From NCBI GenBank assembly GCA_003246335.1, contig QKAR01000150.1, positions 1 to 49,347 on the forward strand: a DNA stretch of 49,347 nt, written 5' to 3'. This document shows, piece after piece, positions 48,643-49,347 of this stretch. Origin of the DNA: Spirochaetales bacterium (lineage in GTDB: Bacteria > Spirochaetota > Spirochaetia > Treponematales > Treponemataceae). The notes beneath the pieces are model-generated. The model saw only the letters and a list, made by a program, of their open reading frames with translations. It was not told where the DNA came from and did not search any database. A program made the position numbers and the translations under genes. The stretch's first letter is position 1; each line of letters starts with the position of its first letter.

Positions 48643-49347
48643 ATGAATAAAAAAAGTCTGTCCTGCGTAATCGGGTTAGCACTACTACTTTTCTCAACGA
48701 CGCGCGCGCATGCCGACGGGAAACCCGCTCGCGCGCTTTTCTTGAGCTCCTACGCCGAGAGTTTCATGACCGTGCCCGAGCAGCTTAAGGGGATTAACGA
48801 GGTATTCCTCCCGAACGGGGTAGCGGTCGACGTCGAGTACATGGACACGAAACGCCTGGGCGACGCCGAAAGCGTTAAAAAATTCCGGGACTATCTCGCG
48901 TATAAACTTTCCCGCGTTCCCCGCTACGACGTAATCCTCGCCGGAGACGACGCCGCGACGCAACTCGTCATGGACGAGAGAAAAACGCTCTTCGCGGGCA
49001 TACCGATCGTCTTTTTTTGCGTCAACGACGTTGACCGCGCGCGCGAGGCGATTCAAGACCCGCTCATGACCGGCATCGTCGAGGGGGTTTCGCCGGCGGA
49101 CACCATCTCGCTCGCGCTGTCTTTCAACCCGGACGCTACCCGCGTCGCGGCAATCGTCGACGGGACGCCGACGGGTATCGGGGACCGAAAGCAATTCCTC
49201 GATCTGCGTCAGTTGTTTCCCTCGTTGTCGTTCGAGGTATTCGACTCTTCCAACGAGACGTTCGAGCAAATGGGAAAGCGGGTCGCGGAACTCGGGAACG
49301 AGTCGATACTGATTTATCTCAGCATGTTCGAGGACTCGACCGGCGCG
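48643..49347 (+). CDS. Periplasmic sensor/ABC-substrate-binding-like protein, 3' end beyond window
   Basis: The first 235 residues of a longer protein. A signal peptide (MNKKSLSCVIGLALLLFSTTRAHA) leads into a domain like the periplasmic-binding-protein-like sensor of PF04392 type: ALFLSSYAESFMTVPEQL, VDVEYMDTKRLGDAES, YDVILAGDDAATQLV, GIPIVFFCVNDVDRAR, and TRVAAIVDGTPTGIGDR. In many bacteria this N terminus is followed by a membrane segment and a kinase, PAS or GGDEF output; that part is off the edge. The frame has no stop before 49347. The GAGGAG site lies 16 bases upstream, further than usual, and serves an overlapping five-codon ORF (48633-48650). Confidence 0.75.
   Translation, partial: MNKKSLSCVIGLALLLFSTTRAHADGKPARALFLSSYAESFMTVPEQLKGINEVFLPNGVAVDVEYMDTKRLGDAESVKKFRDYLAYKLSRVPRYDVILAGDDAATQLVMDERKTLFAGIPIVFFCVNDVDRAREAIQDPLMTGIVEGVSPADTISLALSFNPDATRVAAIVDGTPTGIGDRKQFLDLRQLFPSLSFEVFDSSNETFEQMGKRVAELGNESILIYLSMFEDSTGA

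Noticed and set aside
1-49347. rRNA, tRNA, CRISPR, insertion sequences, prophage, origin
   Set aside because: I saw no tRNA cloverleaf or CCA-end gene, no spaced direct-repeat array, no transposase or integrase, and no DnaA-box cluster. A covariance-model scan would be needed to exclude small RNAs.

Overview
The window is a gene-dense stretch of a GC-rich bacterial chromosome (high fifties % GC by eye). Spacers are short and AT-rich, and there is no rRNA, tRNA, CRISPR array, transposase or phage gene. Gene content suggests a fermentative anaerobe, and I think a spirochaete of the Treponema group is most likely: a four-subunit Hnd-type [FeFe] hydrogenase, CBS/HATPase-DRTGG-PHP genes, NlpC/P60 with an outer-membrane-like tail, Na/Pi cotransporter plus SlyX, and two AMP-forming acyl ligases. 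The assignment is inference; no marker gene is present.

Layout. 1-4.1 kb: an ammonium transporter that runs off the left edge and carries a frameshift, a Cof-type HAD phosphatase, and a CBS-HATPase / DRTGG / PHP operon of the kind often found with [FeFe] hydrogenases. 4.1-7.6 kb: acyl-CoA ligase, NlpC/P60 protein, lipoprotein. 7.7-12.7 kb (minus): ferric-type ABC importer (binding protein, fused double permease with an extra N-terminal domain, ATPase) plus an MgtC-like protein. 12.9-18.0 kb: hnd hydrogenase operon with an inserted HATPase gene, closed by a strong terminator. 18.2-25.9 kb: effector-binding protein, a two-gene unit with a membrane-bound LuxR-type regulator, a divergent MocR regulator/aminotransferase pair, a cysteine-less ArsC-like protein, an orphan PTS EIIC, and an Rsm22-like methyltransferase. 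25.9-29.5 kb: heterodimeric ABC exporter. 29.7-36.3 kb: Na/Pi cotransporter, slyX, lone receiver protein, SpoU methyltransferase, CstA, second acyl-CoA synthetase. 36.4-39.0 kb: pdxA, HAD nucleotidase, PlsC-like acyltransferase. 39.0-42.6 kb: membrane GGDEF protein, hisD, and a small operon with an unknown protein and a GIY-YIG-like protein behind a repeated operator-like motif. 42.6-48.5 kb (minus): HAD phosphatase, diacylglycerol-kinase-like protein, the his operon (leader peptide, hisG, hisB, fused hisA-hisIE), a small membrane protein and a phosphoglycolate-phosphatase-like HAD. 48.6 kb to the end: start of a periplasmic sensor-type protein.

Three signals stand out. (1) The his operon has a complete attenuator: promoter, a 21-codon leader peptide with five consecutive His codons, and an intrinsic terminator before hisG. 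This leader gene is too short for ordinary gene calling. (2) The operon encodes a HisA-HisI-HisE three-activity fusion. (3) At least seven genes have a TATAAT-like hexamer exactly six bases before the start codon and no convincing Shine-Dalgarno sequence, which suggests that leaderless transcripts are common in this organism. Convergent genes are packed tightly or overlap, mostly without recognisable terminators.
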